Made by a program: the position numbers and the translations under genes. Shown here one piece after another: positions 1 to 12,008 of a stretch of DNA of 64,000 bases (positions are counted from its first letter, which is position 1; every line of letters starts with the position of its first letter). The notes under the pieces were generated by a model. It ran no database searches. It was not told where the DNA came from and saw only the letters and a list, made by a program, of their open reading frames with translations. This DNA comes from Cephalotus follicularis (Eukaryota > Streptophyta > Magnoliopsida > Oxalidales > Cephalotaceae), in contig BDDD01000991.1 of NCBI GenBank assembly GCA_001972305.1, positions 1 through 64,000 of the forward strand. The letters are read 5' to 3'.

Positions 1-269
1 AACCTATCATCAATAACACATGGTAGGGAAGAGTTCTTATCATGATAAGTAAGATGATAGTGAAAATCATGAAACCCCTCATCCTCTAATGGATCATCTT
101 CGGACCAAGACCCTAAATACTCTCCAGACTCCCTAAATGGAAATGGTCTATGTTGGGGTCTAGAGGTTTGACAATTCCTATTTGGCGCAATTGGCGCTCT
201 AAGAGAGATGAAATTCTTGGACTGACCTTGAGGAATACGGTGTGCCACGAATTTGCCTAACAGACTCAT
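1..269 (-). CDS. unidentified open reading frame, runs off the left edge
   Basis: Reading leftward from an ATG at 269, 89 codons stay open to the window edge. The predicted peptide begins MSLLGKFVAHRIP and has an acidic stretch (SEDDPLEDEG) followed by a His/Tyr-rich stretch. I do not recognise a family. It could be the 5' exon of a host gene transcribed out of the window or a piece of an element's coding region. Nothing here ties it to the PSA2-like exon at 2939, which is on the other strand. Confidence 0.3.
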   Translation of the reverse strand, partial: MSLLGKFVAHRIPQGQSKNFISLRAPIAPNRNCQTSRPQHRPFPFRESGEYLGSWSEDDPLEDEGFHDFHYHLTYHDKNSSLPCVIDDR

Positions 270-988
270 CTACATGACCGTTTACAAACCTCTATTTTAC
301 TAATCACTTGACTTCGTCAAATGCTTAATAATTCTCCAAAAGCGTTGTTTCTATAGATTCTTGGAAAGTGTCAAAGCGTGAGACTGGATATCAACTAATG
401 AATGAGGATCAATGTTTCTATATTGGCCCTTTTTTTTTAAGTTATGGAAAAACACATTGAGACTGAGATTGACATAAATTAAAATAACAAATGTAAACAT
501 AAACCACTACAATAGGCATGTTAAACAAAAGAATTTAATGCAATTAATATGTCTATGTAAGAAAAAGATACAATTATGGATGTACGAAAAGTGAGGGAAC
601 AAATTGAATAAAAAAAAGGATATTTTTTTTCTTCTTTGTTTGTTTTTTTTTTTTTAAATTTAAAGGAGGTAAAAGTGATGGAATAATATAAAAAGGCTTA
701 GGTACAAATAAAATAGAAACTGTTGTAAACTTAAGAGGTTAACTCACAAAAGAAGATTGCACTATATATAGATCAAGAGAAAGAATGATAGAGAATAAGA
801 GATTTTCTTATTATGAATTCCTTGACTTCTTCGTATTATAGAAGTTTAGCAGGTTATAGGAACAGTGTTTTGTTGTTGAAATAGTAATTTATTATTTATT
901 ATTATATTATTATACAATATAAACATAATTCTTTTTATTGGTATAACTTGGACCTAAGCACAATTAACTCAATTACCTTATCAAATAA
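270..988. other. AT-rich stretch without a gene; partial LTR-like similarity near 690-905
   Basis: No supportable gene. Part of it, roughly 770-905, resembles the right half of the copia LTR at 30535-30791: both contain a run like GAGAATAAGAGAT, then TCTTATTATGAATT, and later TTGTTGAAATAGTAATT. It may be a decayed LTR copy of that family. The similarity was seen by eye over about 130 bp and the ends cannot be placed. Confidence 0.35.
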
Positions 989-1988
989 ATATTAATAATG
1001 AAACAATGTAAGGAAAATAACACAATACTAAAATACTTTAAAAGCTGATCTGGATGAAATTGGTATTTCGACACAGAATCTAGTCAAACAAATAGTGGAA
1101 TCAGACTTAGCATGTCGAAATTAGGCAGGCAAATGTCTCTGGAAAAACTGATGACGTGACACTGATGTGTCAGAAATGCTGACGTGGCATTGTATGATGA
1201 TATGGCACTCTGATGTAGTGGTACTGTACTGATGAGCCAGTCAATGACCAGACAGTGGAGGGCACTACTGGACTGGACTGATTTTTGTTGAAGTGGTTGT
1301 TGGGCTTGGACTTGAACTAGGCTGAGAAGGACAGAAAGTGGGCCATCAGGTTGGGTCAACAATAGGAAAACTGGGAAGCACAAAGCCCAGAGTTGTGTAT
1401 AGGCGCGTGACGTACCGCGCTTTCCTCCGGTGGACGTCTGACGACTGATCTAGCAGGGATATGAAGATCAATGCACGAAGGTTCACCTGGAGGTGGTGGC
1501 GTTAACGAGAGTGGTATCAATCGTTGGGATTGGAGGTGTACAGTAGCGTTGATCTTCACCCGACGCTGACTTTCCGATGTTACCAGACGACGGCGTTGGT
1601 GCGAGTTGATCGATCAGAACACGGTGGTTCTCTTGGAGGTTGTCTCGTCGTCTGAATCTCGTCAGAGATCTCATTTCAGAGAAGGCAGTGGCTTCTCGAA
1701 AGATTTGTCGTGTGCGTCGTTGGTGATGGTTTCTGGTCGGTGACTTGGGGTTCTGTTGATGGCGTAGGTGTGGTGGTTGGTTGGGTTTCAACGGATGGTT
1801 TGGGATTCTGTTGATGACCTAGGGTTTGAAGTTTGTGTTTGTCTTTTTATTTTTTGGTCCATTTCCCTTCTTTTTCTTCACTGAATTCGTTTTTTTTTTT
1901 TTCTCAACAAAAATCAATGGCTGCATCTTTTTGGTTTTTTGAATTGGCGGAAATGGTTGGGGAATCGAATTTTGGCTCTGATACTACT

Positions 1989-2457
1989 TGATGTGTAGCA
2001 GATAATAGAAAAGACAAATTAGAGATTAAGAATTGGGGATTTGGGAAGAACATAACTAAATTAGGTTACAAAAGGGGAAGAAGACTAGAAGAAAGAGGAG
2101 GAAGAGTAGAGACAGAGATTGTATTGTTCTCTGAATAAAGTGGTGAGAAGTCCAGAAAAATAAACAAGAGAGAAGCCAAACTAATAACTATTTTCTTATC
2201 AATATGTCACAATCCATTAAAAACTTCTCATTATAAGTTTATCACACCTATTTATACAAATGCATAATAATCCTAATAAAATCTAAATTGCTAAGTAATC
2301 ATTGAAAACTTTAAAATAACATAATTAACCCCAAATAATGTAAAATAACATATTTTACCCCAAATTATGCAAAAATACCAAATAATCTTCAAATAAATAA
2401 TTAAATCTATGTTCTATTACTAAGCATTTGCTAACATCACATGTGTCCCAAGATGCT
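1989..2457 (-). repeat. LTR copy A
   Basis: Starts TGATGTGTAGCAG next to the primer-binding site. It shares its whole length with copy B, including the blocks GATAATAGAAAA, CAAATTAGAGATTAAG, ATTAAAAACTTCTCAT and CTAACATCAC. Confidence 0.6.
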
Positions 2458-2462
2458 TTACT

Positions 2463-2888
2463 TGATATAGAGCAGATAATAGAAAAAAACAAATTAGAGA
2501 TTAAGAACTAGGGATTTAAGAAAAACATAACTAAATTAGGGTAAAAAAGAGAAAGAAAACCAGAAGAAAGGGGAAGAAGAGCAGAGACGGAGATCGTATT
2601 TATCTCCGAAGAAGGTTATGAGAAGTCCAAGATAAACCTAAGCCAAATAAATGTATTCTTATCAATATATCGATCCATTAAAAACTTCTCATAATAGGTT
2701 TATCACACCTATTTGTACAAATAAACCCTAATCCTAATAAAACCTAAATTGCTAAGTAATCAGTTGAAAACATTAAAATAACATAATTAACCCCAAATGA
2801 TGTAAAACTATCAAATAACAAATAATTAAATCTATATTCTATTACTAAGCCTATGCTAACATCACTTGTGGCCCAAGATGCCCCAACA
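2463..2888 (-). repeat. LTR copy B
   Basis: Starts TGATATAGAGCAG and ends GATGCCCCAACA, so the minus-strand copy would begin TGTTGGGGC and end with CA, normal LTR termini. It ends 50 bp before the PSA2-like exon. Confidence 0.6.
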
Positions 2889-2938
2889 GCACAAGCTTTT
2901 CTGTTTCCATTATTGATCTTATTTACCATTCTTGACAG

Positions 2939-3069
2939 GTAGAGGGAAATTAGTGTGTCCTGTTTGTTTGGGAACTGGCTTACCAAATAATAAAGGACTT
3001 CTTAGAAGGCCTGATGCGCGGAAATTACTCGATAAGATGTACAATGGTCGGCTACTGCCCAACTCTTAA
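2939..3069 (+). CDS. terminal exon of a DnaJ/Hsp40 cysteine-rich-domain protein (PSA2-like)
   Basis: A polypyrimidine-rich stretch and acceptor (TTCTTGACAG) end at 2938. The following frame reads without interruption to TAA at 3067-3069, encoding about 43 residues. It contains CPVCLGTG, half of a DnaJ-type CxxCxGxG zinc motif, then a basic tail ending GRLLPNS. From memory this closely resembles the C-terminus of the chloroplast protein PSA2 (photosystem I assembly 2), a DnaJ-like zinc-finger protein; the exact orthologue cannot be proved here. Upstream exons should carry the remaining CxxCxGxG motifs, but I see none between 1 and 2938. They are either beyond the left edge, across an intron invaded by the retrotransposon at 1000-2888, or lost. 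The exon itself shows no decay, which favours a live gene with a long intron. Confidence 0.65.
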
Positions 3070-3920
3070 AAGTGAGTCCTATTCACTCTCCCAACTTCTT
3101 TAATTTGCATCCGAACATTCAGCTTGATAATCCGTGTTACTTTGAGTGTATTAATCTTTTGAACAGTCAAGGATACATGCATTTTTTATTATATCCCTTC
3201 CAACTTTACTGTGACAGGGCTTTCCTTTACAAATTACCCAGGCTCAATGGATGTGGTTTTGTTGAATGCTTTATACTTTTGGTAAGGGGCTACATGACTG
3301 CAAGGTTAAAGTTCAACTAGATGAGTGATGCTGGGGAAGTATATTTTGTCATAGGAAGCTGTTTCACCAACGAATATACCAAATTTCGGCATACATTTTG
3401 ATTTCACACAAGCTGGAGCTTAATAGGACTGACTGTGAATCACCTACCTTTGGGAGATTCGGAGCATGATAAAAATATGTTATTACTTTGCTTTACTGAG
3501 GTAGGGAAGCGATGCAGAAGCTGCTTCGCTTTAGTTTGTGTAATACATCATTACTGGGCTGCTGTGCGCAATGGTTTATTACATGGGTTTCATTCATTTT
3601 GTCTTAGCACTGAATTCCTATGGTTTCTGTAACTTCTTTATTGAATGCGACTGTTTTATAGAATCAATTTTCTTTTGTCAACACCGGATCTCTCGTGAGA
3701 TATTTCATTTTGGAAAACTACACGTTCAGGAACGTAGCCAGGAATTTATTATAAAACGGGTACAAGTTCATTGTTAAAAAAAAATTTAATAATCGTACTT
3801 GATTTCAATAATGTACAGTGACTTTTTATATTTTGGAACCGTTGGATTATTGTTTCATTATCAATGACATTAAATATATCTTTTTTAATATATGTCACCA
3901 AAATTAATAGTCGTATCTGA
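3070..3920. other. 3' untranslated / intergenic stretch
   Basis: Follows the PSA2-like stop codon. It is unusually T-rich on the plus strand, as expected of a plant 3' UTR, up to roughly 3780. No further gene is supported. Beyond about 3780 it merges into the decayed end of the hAT element. Confidence 0.4.
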
Positions 3921-4697
3921 TTATAATAATGGAGGCTTTATAATATCTTGTTCTTTTCGTTGCAATGCTTGTGAGAGTTTATTAGTAATCCCAAGGGTAT
4001 CACGCATAAGATGCAGACAAAATATAAAATTAAAGCATTGTAAAGCCTCCATTAAAGAACATGACTCACCTCTTTGTTCTGAATTTGAGCCAACAACTGT
4101 AATAATATCAAGAACTTTAATTATATCTGGGAAAATAACAATCAAGTTGATTAATGTACCGTAATGAGACCCCCAACGAGTATCAAAAGGACGCTTGAGA
4201 CAAATTTCTTGATTTAAACCTTTTCCAGTTACCAAACCATTGTTTTCCAATGCTTTGAAGACACGTTCAGAATGTTTGTCTCAAAGTTGATCACGGCGTT
4301 TGCATGAAGCTCCAAAAATATTTAATAAATTGGTTACTATATTAAAAAGTAAAGCAACATGGACATGATTTTTTACAGTAGCAACCAATGCTAATTGAAG
4401 TTGATGTGTAAAACAATGAATATAGTGTGCAAACTTATTCTCTTTTATAATAAAAGACTTAAGACCACCAAACTCACCTCGCATATTGCTTGCTCCATCG
4501 TACCCTTGACCTCGAATGCTTGATAAGCTTAAACCATACTTAGAGAACAGAGCTTCAATTGCCATTTTCAATGATAAAGATACGGTACTTGAGACATGCA
4601 CAATACCAATGAAACGTTCAACAACACACCCTTCTCTATTCACAAAACGCAAGGCCACTACCATTTGTTCTTTACTTGAAATATCATGAGCTTTATC
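3921..4697 (-). pseudogene. hAT transposase (ZMYM1-like) pseudogene, central to C-terminal part
   Basis: Minus-strand frames encode the catalytic-core region of a plant hAT-type transposase annotated in plants as zinc finger MYM-type protein 1-like. Key stretches are DISSKEQMVVALRFVNREG, ERFIGIVHV, RGQGYDGASNMRGEFGGL and YIHCFTHQLQLALVA. A second piece with TRWGSHYGTL and a Leu-rich segment follows in another frame, so there is at least one frameshift near 4250-4290. The usual C-terminal dimerisation domain is not visible left of 3921. The missing N-terminal half lies at 14461-15371, beyond the gypsy insertion. Clearly non-functional. Confidence 0.8.
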
Positions 4698-7126
4698 TGT
4701 CACGCCCCGAATCGTGGGTTGGGCCCCATGATTCGACACGTGGCAATTCGTACACTTCATTTGTTTAATACCGTAAAAATAGCTAGTCAAAAAAAAACTT
4801 TAAATAAAAACATTACCAAAACCCCATTTATTCAATGTGTGGATAAATACCCAGTTCCGAAAACCATACATATAATTACACTGCCACAACCCGGCAGGAT
4901 CTAGGAATTAAAACATAAACATTACTTATAAAATCCAACCGCAGGAGCGCACTGCCGAGGAGGAGACTCACTCTTCTTTTTATCCTTGCTGCTGCTGCTG
5001 CTGTCACGATCCTTCGCCTAAGCTTGGGCTTGCACCTATACCTGTACCTGACCCATTCAAAGAATGGGTCAGCAACCCAGTGGTTGTGTAGGAAGCCTCA
5101 TGCTCAGCACATACCAGAGGAACAACCAAAAGCAGAGGTAGGGGAATGCAAAGGAAAAAAAATGCATACCATAATATAAGAGCAGACCACAAAATCATAA
5201 CACATTAGCTATTTCTTGTCCTTGGACTATTCTACTCAAACCATACTAATTATGAACATTAAGCGGAGGAGTTAAGTCCGGTATCCTACGGTCTGGTCAT
5301 ACACAAGGTTCACTTCTGGGCTCACCTGCCAACGGAATTCACTCTCGGGATCCCCTGCCGAGCAGAATTCGCCCTTTGCTCACCTGCTCCGCGAATGTCA
5401 CCCTTGAGATCACCTACTAACGGCGGAGTTCACCCATAGGTTCACCCTTCTTATCTAGGTCACTCAAGGATCACCTGCCTAGCGGAATTCACCCAATTGG
5501 TTCACCTGCTCGGCGAAATTCTCCTCCTTTGGGTTCACTGCACAGGACAATCTCCATGTGGTTTCACTCCTTAAGTTCACCTATCATAGGACGTCTCTTA
5601 TCCATCATACATCCATTGGCAGAGGAAGTCCTCTGCACTACAATACCTTGACCCTTTATCAGCTCGGCGCACTCAGCGTCCTACATTGCTCTCCTACTCA
5701 TACTTGGTCTGCCTTTACGTATCCTTAAAGGGCATCCTTTAAATACTTGGGGTAGCGGGGCTTAGTTATCCTCGGACGTCTGCCTTGGACAAATACTTTG
5801 TGTCCTCGGGCGCATTCTTTGGGTTCCTTGAACGTATGCTTTGCTACCCTCAGATGCACACCCTGGGATCCTCAGACACATACCGGGGATCCTCGAACAC
5901 ACATGCAGAGGAAAGCCATGGTTGGATCCTTGAATGTATGCCTTGCACTGCTCAGGCCCTTAGTCCACCTCAGGTGTACTAGTACTGGTCGGACAAGTAG
6001 TCCTCCGCGGACGTACTAGCACGGGTTGAACACGTAGTCCTCGGGCACATGCCTTGGTGTCCCCGGGCATATACTCCTCGGGCACTATGCCTTGAAGTCC
6101 CCGGGCATATGCTTCTCGGGTATACGCACCTCGGGCACTATACCCCTCGGGCATAATGGTTCCTCGGGCATTATGCTCCTCGGCATACTTTCTCCTCGGG
6201 CCTATTTTCTCCCCAGGCTTATACATGCTTGCTGTATTTTGACATACATGATTAGGTATGCTCAGATGCATACCTTGGTGTCCTCGGCACCTTGTACCTC
6301 TCTAAGTGTTTTCCAAAAGCTAAGACATTCCTCACATCAATTCGAGCGGGGAAGAAGAAAATCCTATTCTAACAACTACAAATAAAGCAAGGGACAAAAA
6401 GGGAACACAACAACCATACAGACAACAATACATACCAGAAATCAAACAATAAGCTGGTAGGCGCTTAACATGAAGCGACCTACCTCGGTAAAGGTTGAAA
6501 ACGGAGACTGCTTGGTTCCTCCTTGGCTTCTGGATTCCCTTCTGCTGAGGACTTGCGCACACCTTTGATCACCCTCCACTTCACTCTTGCACGATTTCTT
6601 CCATTCAAGGAGATGGTATTTATATATGTGGGCAGGGACTCTTCCGAGGAAGTCCATTGCTTGTCTTCTTCTTCCTTTTCCCAGCATTTGGCCCCATCTC
6701 CCGCCATTCTCACATTTCTCTCGATTTCTCTAGAGAACGTGCAAGAAAATGCCAAAAGGCGTGCCTCCCAGCCATCATCATCCTTTTCTACGCATGTGAG
6801 GAAGAATCCAGAATTTCCTACACAATTCCAACAGGTACAGGCCATATAAAGCGTCTGGGCCGACCTCCTCCAATTGGACCACTCTTCATTCTTTGCAACT
6901 TGGGCCGCCCTCCTCCAATTAAAGCCCAAACCATTACTTTCAAACTATCCCAAGGAAAAAGGAGCATTCAACAAGCCCAATGCTATAATACCTCTACCCA
7001 TTTCGGCCCAATAAGAGGGAAAGGAATCCCAAAGCCCAAAATCATAATATCTTGACCTAGCCCAATAGGTAGGAAAATAATTACAAAGCCCAATAATAAT
7101 ACTTTATAATATTTAAGGCTCTTACA
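4698..7126 (-). repeat. gypsy 3' LTR (left)
   Basis: Begins TGTCACGCCCCG and ends GGCTCTTACA. On its right a minus-strand purine tract (complement of TCCTCCCATCC, 7127-7137) marks the polypurine tract. It contains two degenerate internal arrays, one of (GC)GGAATTCACC / TTCACCTG units (about 5310-5600) and one of CCTCGGGCAT-like units (about 6020-6220). Confidence 0.9.
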
Positions 7127-7214
7127 TCCTCCCATCCTTACAGAAATCTCCTCCCGAGATTTCCTAGGATGAAAATAAATGGGGGTATTTAGCCTGCATA
7201 TCATCTTCTCTTTC

Positions 7215-10077
7215 CTAGGTAGCTTCTTCCACTTCGTGGTATTGCCATAGAACTTTCACTAACGGAATGGTTTTGCTCCTTAGCTGTTTAATCCGTCGGT
7301 CGAGAATCTGGATAGGTATCTCTTCAAAACTCAAATCCGTTCTCAACTCCAGTGGCTCCCATCGTAATACGTGAGAAGGGTAAGGATGGTACTTCCGCAG
7401 TATCGAAACATGAAACACATTGTGCACATTCGCCAGGCTGGGTGGTAAGGCAAGTCGATAAGCAACAGCGCCCACTCGCTCTAGGATCTCAAAAGGTCCT
7501 ATAAATCGAGAGGATAACTTTCCTTTCTTACCGAACCTCATAATTCCTTTGGTCGGAAAGACTTTAAGGAATACATGATCGCCTACCGCGAATTCTAATT
7601 CTCGCCTGCGGTGGTCTGCATAGCTTTTCTATCGGCTTTGTGCTGTACGGAGACTTTCTTGAATAACTTTGGTCTTCTCAATTGTGTCTTGCACAAGCTT
7701 GGGTCCTATTAGACTCTGTTCACCCACTTCAAACCAACAGATCGGGGTTCTACATTTCCTTCCATAGAGAGTCTCAAACGGTGCCATTCCAATACTGGCG
7801 TGAAAATTGTTATTGTAGGAGAACTCTACTAACGGTAGATGGTCTTCCCAGTTACCTCCCCAATCCAAAACACATGCTCATAGCATATTTTCCAGAGTCT
7901 GAATGGTCCTCTCAGACTGTCCATCAGTCTGCGGATGAAAAGCTATGCTAAAGTTCAGTTGATTACCAAAAGCTTCTTGCAGTTTCCTCCAAAACCACTA
8001 TGTAAAACGAGGGTCTCTGTCAGACACCACGCTGAGTGGTACTCCATGGAGCCTTACAATTTCAGCAATATACAGATTTGCTAGCCGTGTGAGAGAAAAG
8101 TTCATCTTGATCGCGAGAAAATGTGCAGATTTGGTAAAGCGATCGACGATCACCCATATAGCATCACGACCATTCCTTGTCCGGGCAGTCCTGTCACGAA
8201 ATCCAACGTTATGTATTCCCATTTCCACTGTGCCACGGGCAACGGTTGTAATAACCCTGCTGGCCTTTGGTGTTCTACTTTAACCTATTGGCATGTCAAA
8301 CATGAAGCAACATACTCGGCTATCTCTCTCTTCATGTTGTTCCACCAATAATCCAGCTTTAGATCCCGATACATCTTGGTACTCCCCAGATGTACGGAGA
8401 AACTGGAGCGATGCGCTTGTGACAACAGTTCATCCTTCAGTTCTTTATTGTTAGGAACACATATTCTGCCCTGATATCGGATTAATCCGTCGCCTTGTAC
8501 AGAGAAATCCGGTTTCAAACCTCCATCTTCACTCAAAGCTATCTTAAGTAGATCTCCATCGTTGCTCTGAGCTTCACGGATTCGGTCCATTAACCATGGA
8601 CGTGTCTGAATATGAGCAATGGTTAGGCAAGCTAATCGACGACTGAGGGCGTCTGCAACAACATTAGTCTTGCCTGGATGGTATTGTATTTCACAGTTAT
8701 AGTCGTTGAGCAACTTCATCCACCTACGTTGTCTCATATTTAGGTCCTTCTGTGAGAACAAGTACTTTAGGCTCTTGTGATCGGTGTACACCTCAAACTT
8801 GGTACCATATAGGTAATGCCTCCATTTTCGTAGAGCAAACACTATCGCCGCTAACTCAAGATCATGAGTTGGATAGTTCTCCTTAAGGGCTTTAACTTCC
8901 TTGAGGCGTATGCGATCACTTTTCCATTCTGCATAAGAACACATCCCAGGCCACTGCCTGATACGTCACTGTAAACAACAAAACCTTCGTTGCCCTCTAG
9001 TAAGGCTAGTACTGTTGCAGTAGTCAGGCGATGCTTCAGTTCTTGGAAACTCCATTCGCAAGCATCATCCCAAACAAGAGCCACATTCTTCTGCGTCAAT
9101 CTAGTTAGAGGTGTAACTATCTTTGAAAATCCTTCAACAAAACGACGGTAGTATCCTGCATGGCCAAGAAAGATTCGGACTTCCGTCACATTCATTGGTC
9201 GTTTCCAGCTCTTCACTGCTTCGATCTTTGTGGGATCTACTGATAATCCTGCGCTGGATATAACATGACCAAGGAATGTTACCTCTAACAACCAGAATTC
9301 ACACTTGCTAAACTTGACATACAACTGATGGTCTCTTAAAGTCTGCAACGCCAAGTGCAGGTGTTCACCATGTTCTTCCATGGATTTCGAATATATCAAG
9401 ATGTCATCAATAAACACCACAATAAACTGATCAAGATATGGACTGAATATCTTGTTCATCAAACTCATAAATGTTACTGGGGCGTTGGTCACCCTGAAAG
9501 GCATTACTACAAATTTGTAGTGTCCATATCGTGATCTGAAAGCAGTCTTAGGAATATCTTCTGCTCTAACTCTGAGCTGGTGATATCCTAATCTCATATC
9601 CAACTTAGAAAACACTAAAGATCCCTTAAGCTGATCAAACAGATCGTCGATGTGCGGCAGTGGATATTTGTTCTTAACTGTCACCCTATTCAACTGCCGG
9701 TAATCGATACACATCCGTAATGATCCGTTTTTCTTCTTCACAAACAAGACCAGTGCTCCCCATGGGGATACACTGGGTCCGATAAAACCTTTGTCCAACA
9801 ACTCCTGTAGCTGTACTTTCAATTCCTTTAACTCAGGAGGGGCCATCCGGTAAGGAGCTGTCGACATAGGAGCTGTTCCTGGTAGAAGATCTATTGAAAA
9901 CTCCACATCTCTCTCAGGAGTTAAGGATGTCAGTTCTTCCGGAAACACGTCCGGGTATTCGTAAACCACAGGAACATCCTCCAACTTCAGTATCCATTTG
10001 CTGTCATCCGTAACATGTGCCAGGTAAGCAACACAACTCTGTCTCAAGAGTCTGTCAGCATGGATAGCAGATATCAT
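7215..10077 (-). pseudogene. gypsy pol region (RT, RNase H, integrase, chromodomain-like tail)
   Basis: In minus-strand order: reverse transcriptase with [12 protein letters not shown] and the catalytic box [12 protein letters not shown]; RNase H with [11 protein letters not shown] and [11 protein letters not shown]; integrase with [15 protein letters not shown] and VSDRDPRFT; and a tail with NVFHVSILRKYHP and IQILDRRIKQLR. That tail arrangement is known for chromoviruses of the Tekay/Del group. The region is broken in several places. Confidence 0.85.
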
Positions 10078-10122
10078 AGAAACTGGATGATGCTCTAACG
10101 TCCCGATAAACTGGAACGGAGA

Positions 10123-11772
10123 CTATCCTGGCAAATGGAAGGTTACAACCTTCCCGTTACAATCCTCGTATGCATTATATACTGACAGCCAATCCATACC
10201 GAGAATCAAATCAAGTTCGCCCATCGGCAGTACTATAAGGTCTGCCGGAAGGATATGTCCACAAATCTCGATGGCACAAGATCTACACACCCATCGGGAG
10301 ATAACCGGCTCTCCTGCTGGTGTGCTGACCTCTACTACGAAAGGTAAAGGCTCAGGCTCCACATTCATACGACTTATAAAATGAGAAGCAACATATGAAT
10401 GGGACGAACCTGGATCAATCAAAGTCTGTGCCAAAAGCTGAAATACATAAACCATACCTCCAATCACTGAAGGTGATCCAGCTGCAGCTCGTTGATCCAT
10501 CGCATAAACTCTTCCCTGTATCGTAGGTGCGGATCCCATCGGCTGTTTGTCACTGTCTCCACGCGAACTGGTGTTAGGGTGACCTTGCTGGAAACTTCCC
10601 TGTGATCGGTTTGAACCTTGTGCCATTTGACCTCCTGTATTGAACTGATTCTGTGGACATTGAGTAGATATATGATCCGGGGCTCCACAAGTCCAACACC
10701 TACCATCTTTCCACCAGCAATCGTCAGAAGCATGGTTGGTACGTCCACAATGCACACAGGGTTCCACAGACTCCTGTTCATCATCGGCATGTTTAGAAGA
10801 ACCTCCTTGCGAAGCTGTCCTCCGCTGATGCCTCTGTCGTGCATCACGACCGGGTCTTCTTTGCTGAGAACCACGAGATTGCCTTCCCAACCTCGAAGGT
10901 CCTGCTGGGATATCGATACTGCGGGGAGATTCTCCCTGCCTTGGACTGCTATAATATCTGGATATGCGCGATTTATTACTGCTTCCAGAACTTTTCCCCG
11001 ATTGTTCACCAGAATGGGCAGGTCTCCGTTGGCCTGTCTGGATTTCCAAGTTCTGAAAACGCTGAGCCAAGGCTTCAACTTTGTGTGCCCTATTAGACAG
11101 CTCAAAGAAGGATCGCAAATGCAGGGGCACTAACTTCTCTTGAATATCAGGTCGAAGTCCTCCAAGGAACTTCTTAGCCTTTCGCGACTCAGTATTCACC
11201 AGGTACGGAGCTATCCTCGATAGCTCGATGAATTTGGCGTCATACTGAGCCACAGTCATATCTCCCTGAGTCAGTCCTAGAAATTCAGTTTCCCTCTTAT
11301 CAATCTCCACCTGGGGATAGAATCTGTCATTGAATTCTGCCTTAAAAGTATCCCAAGAATATGTCGTTCCAGATATCTCCCACTGGGATTCAATCATCTT
11401 CCACCAGTGTTCAGCTTCACCTTGTAACATATACATTGCGAACACAACTTTTTGAGAGTTAGAACAATCCATGACTCGAAAGATCTTATCCATTTGCATT
11501 AGCCATCTCTCAGCCGATATACCATCAGGATCTCCTGTGAAGGCTGCAGGATTTAACTTCAATAATCCGATCAACGGGTTCTCTCGTCGTGAAGGTTGGT
11601 CAACTGATCTCCTTCCAGCTACAGCCCGCCTGGCTGGTCTAGCGGCTGATGTCTGTTCAGAAGCCTCTGCTACATGTCTAGCTAGTACAGCAACAGGTGG
11701 TTGTTCATCTTCATCCGGTTGCCTTTGCAGAAATTCATGCATTTGACTTATCATAGCACACATTCTCCTCAT
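10123..11772 (-). pseudogene. gypsy gag and protease region
   Basis: Encodes a capsid/nucleocapsid protein of about 549 residues with a retrotransposon-gag core (AEHWWKMIESQW, FNDRFYPQ, FLGGLRPDIQ). Two zinc knuckles follow (CVHCGRTNHASDDC and CWTCGAPDHISTQC), then an aspartic-protease motif (LIDPGSSHSYV). Its place next to the primer-binding-site LTR confirms the orientation. It belongs to the fossil gypsy element, not to a host gene. Confidence 0.85.
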
Positions 11773-11990
11773 AAATCCTCTTCGTTCCTCTCTCGCGTGA
11801 GCAACAAGTTCTACTTCTTGAGGTGCATTAACTTCTCCTTGTTCTTCGGCCCTCTATTTGAACGGGTACGCCTAGTCGACAGCTTCGTCGCCCTTCAGTT
11901 CTGATTCACATACAGGAACGAGTCAGTATCCACACATTTATCTTAATTCCACTTGCCAAGGTTCATATCCCGGCATATCCAGAATAGTAA

Positions 11991-12008
11991 GGCTCTGATA
12001 CCAAAACT
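11991..12008 (-). other. gypsy primer-binding site
   Basis: GGCTCTGATACCAAAACT abuts the right LTR. Its complement contains TTGGTATCAGAGCC, the usual plant initiator tRNA-Met-complementary site. Confidence 0.85.

Larger units (their letters stand above)
1000..2888 (-). mobile_element. LTR retrotransposon remnant, minus orientation, with two LTRs side by side
   Basis: Two related segments, 1989-2457 and 2463-2888, lie head to tail. Left of the first is a minus-strand tRNA-Met-type primer-binding site (GGCTCTGATACTAC, from 1974), so internal sequence should extend leftward. The stretch 1000-1988 looks like a leader or partial internal region and contains no recognisable protein domain. The element is broken. 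It lies directly upstream of the PSA2-like terminal exon and probably occupies that gene's intron (inference). Confidence 0.6.

Noticed and set aside
195-225. Short match to a conserved 18S rRNA segment (GATGAAATTCTTGGA)
   Set aside because: Only about 13-15 bases match, the flanks do not, and the region is an open protein frame on the other strand. Coincidence.
1356-1791. Arg/Pro-rich minus-strand frames
   Set aside because: Located in the leader-like internal part of the retrotransposon remnant; low-complexity composition and no recognised gag motif.
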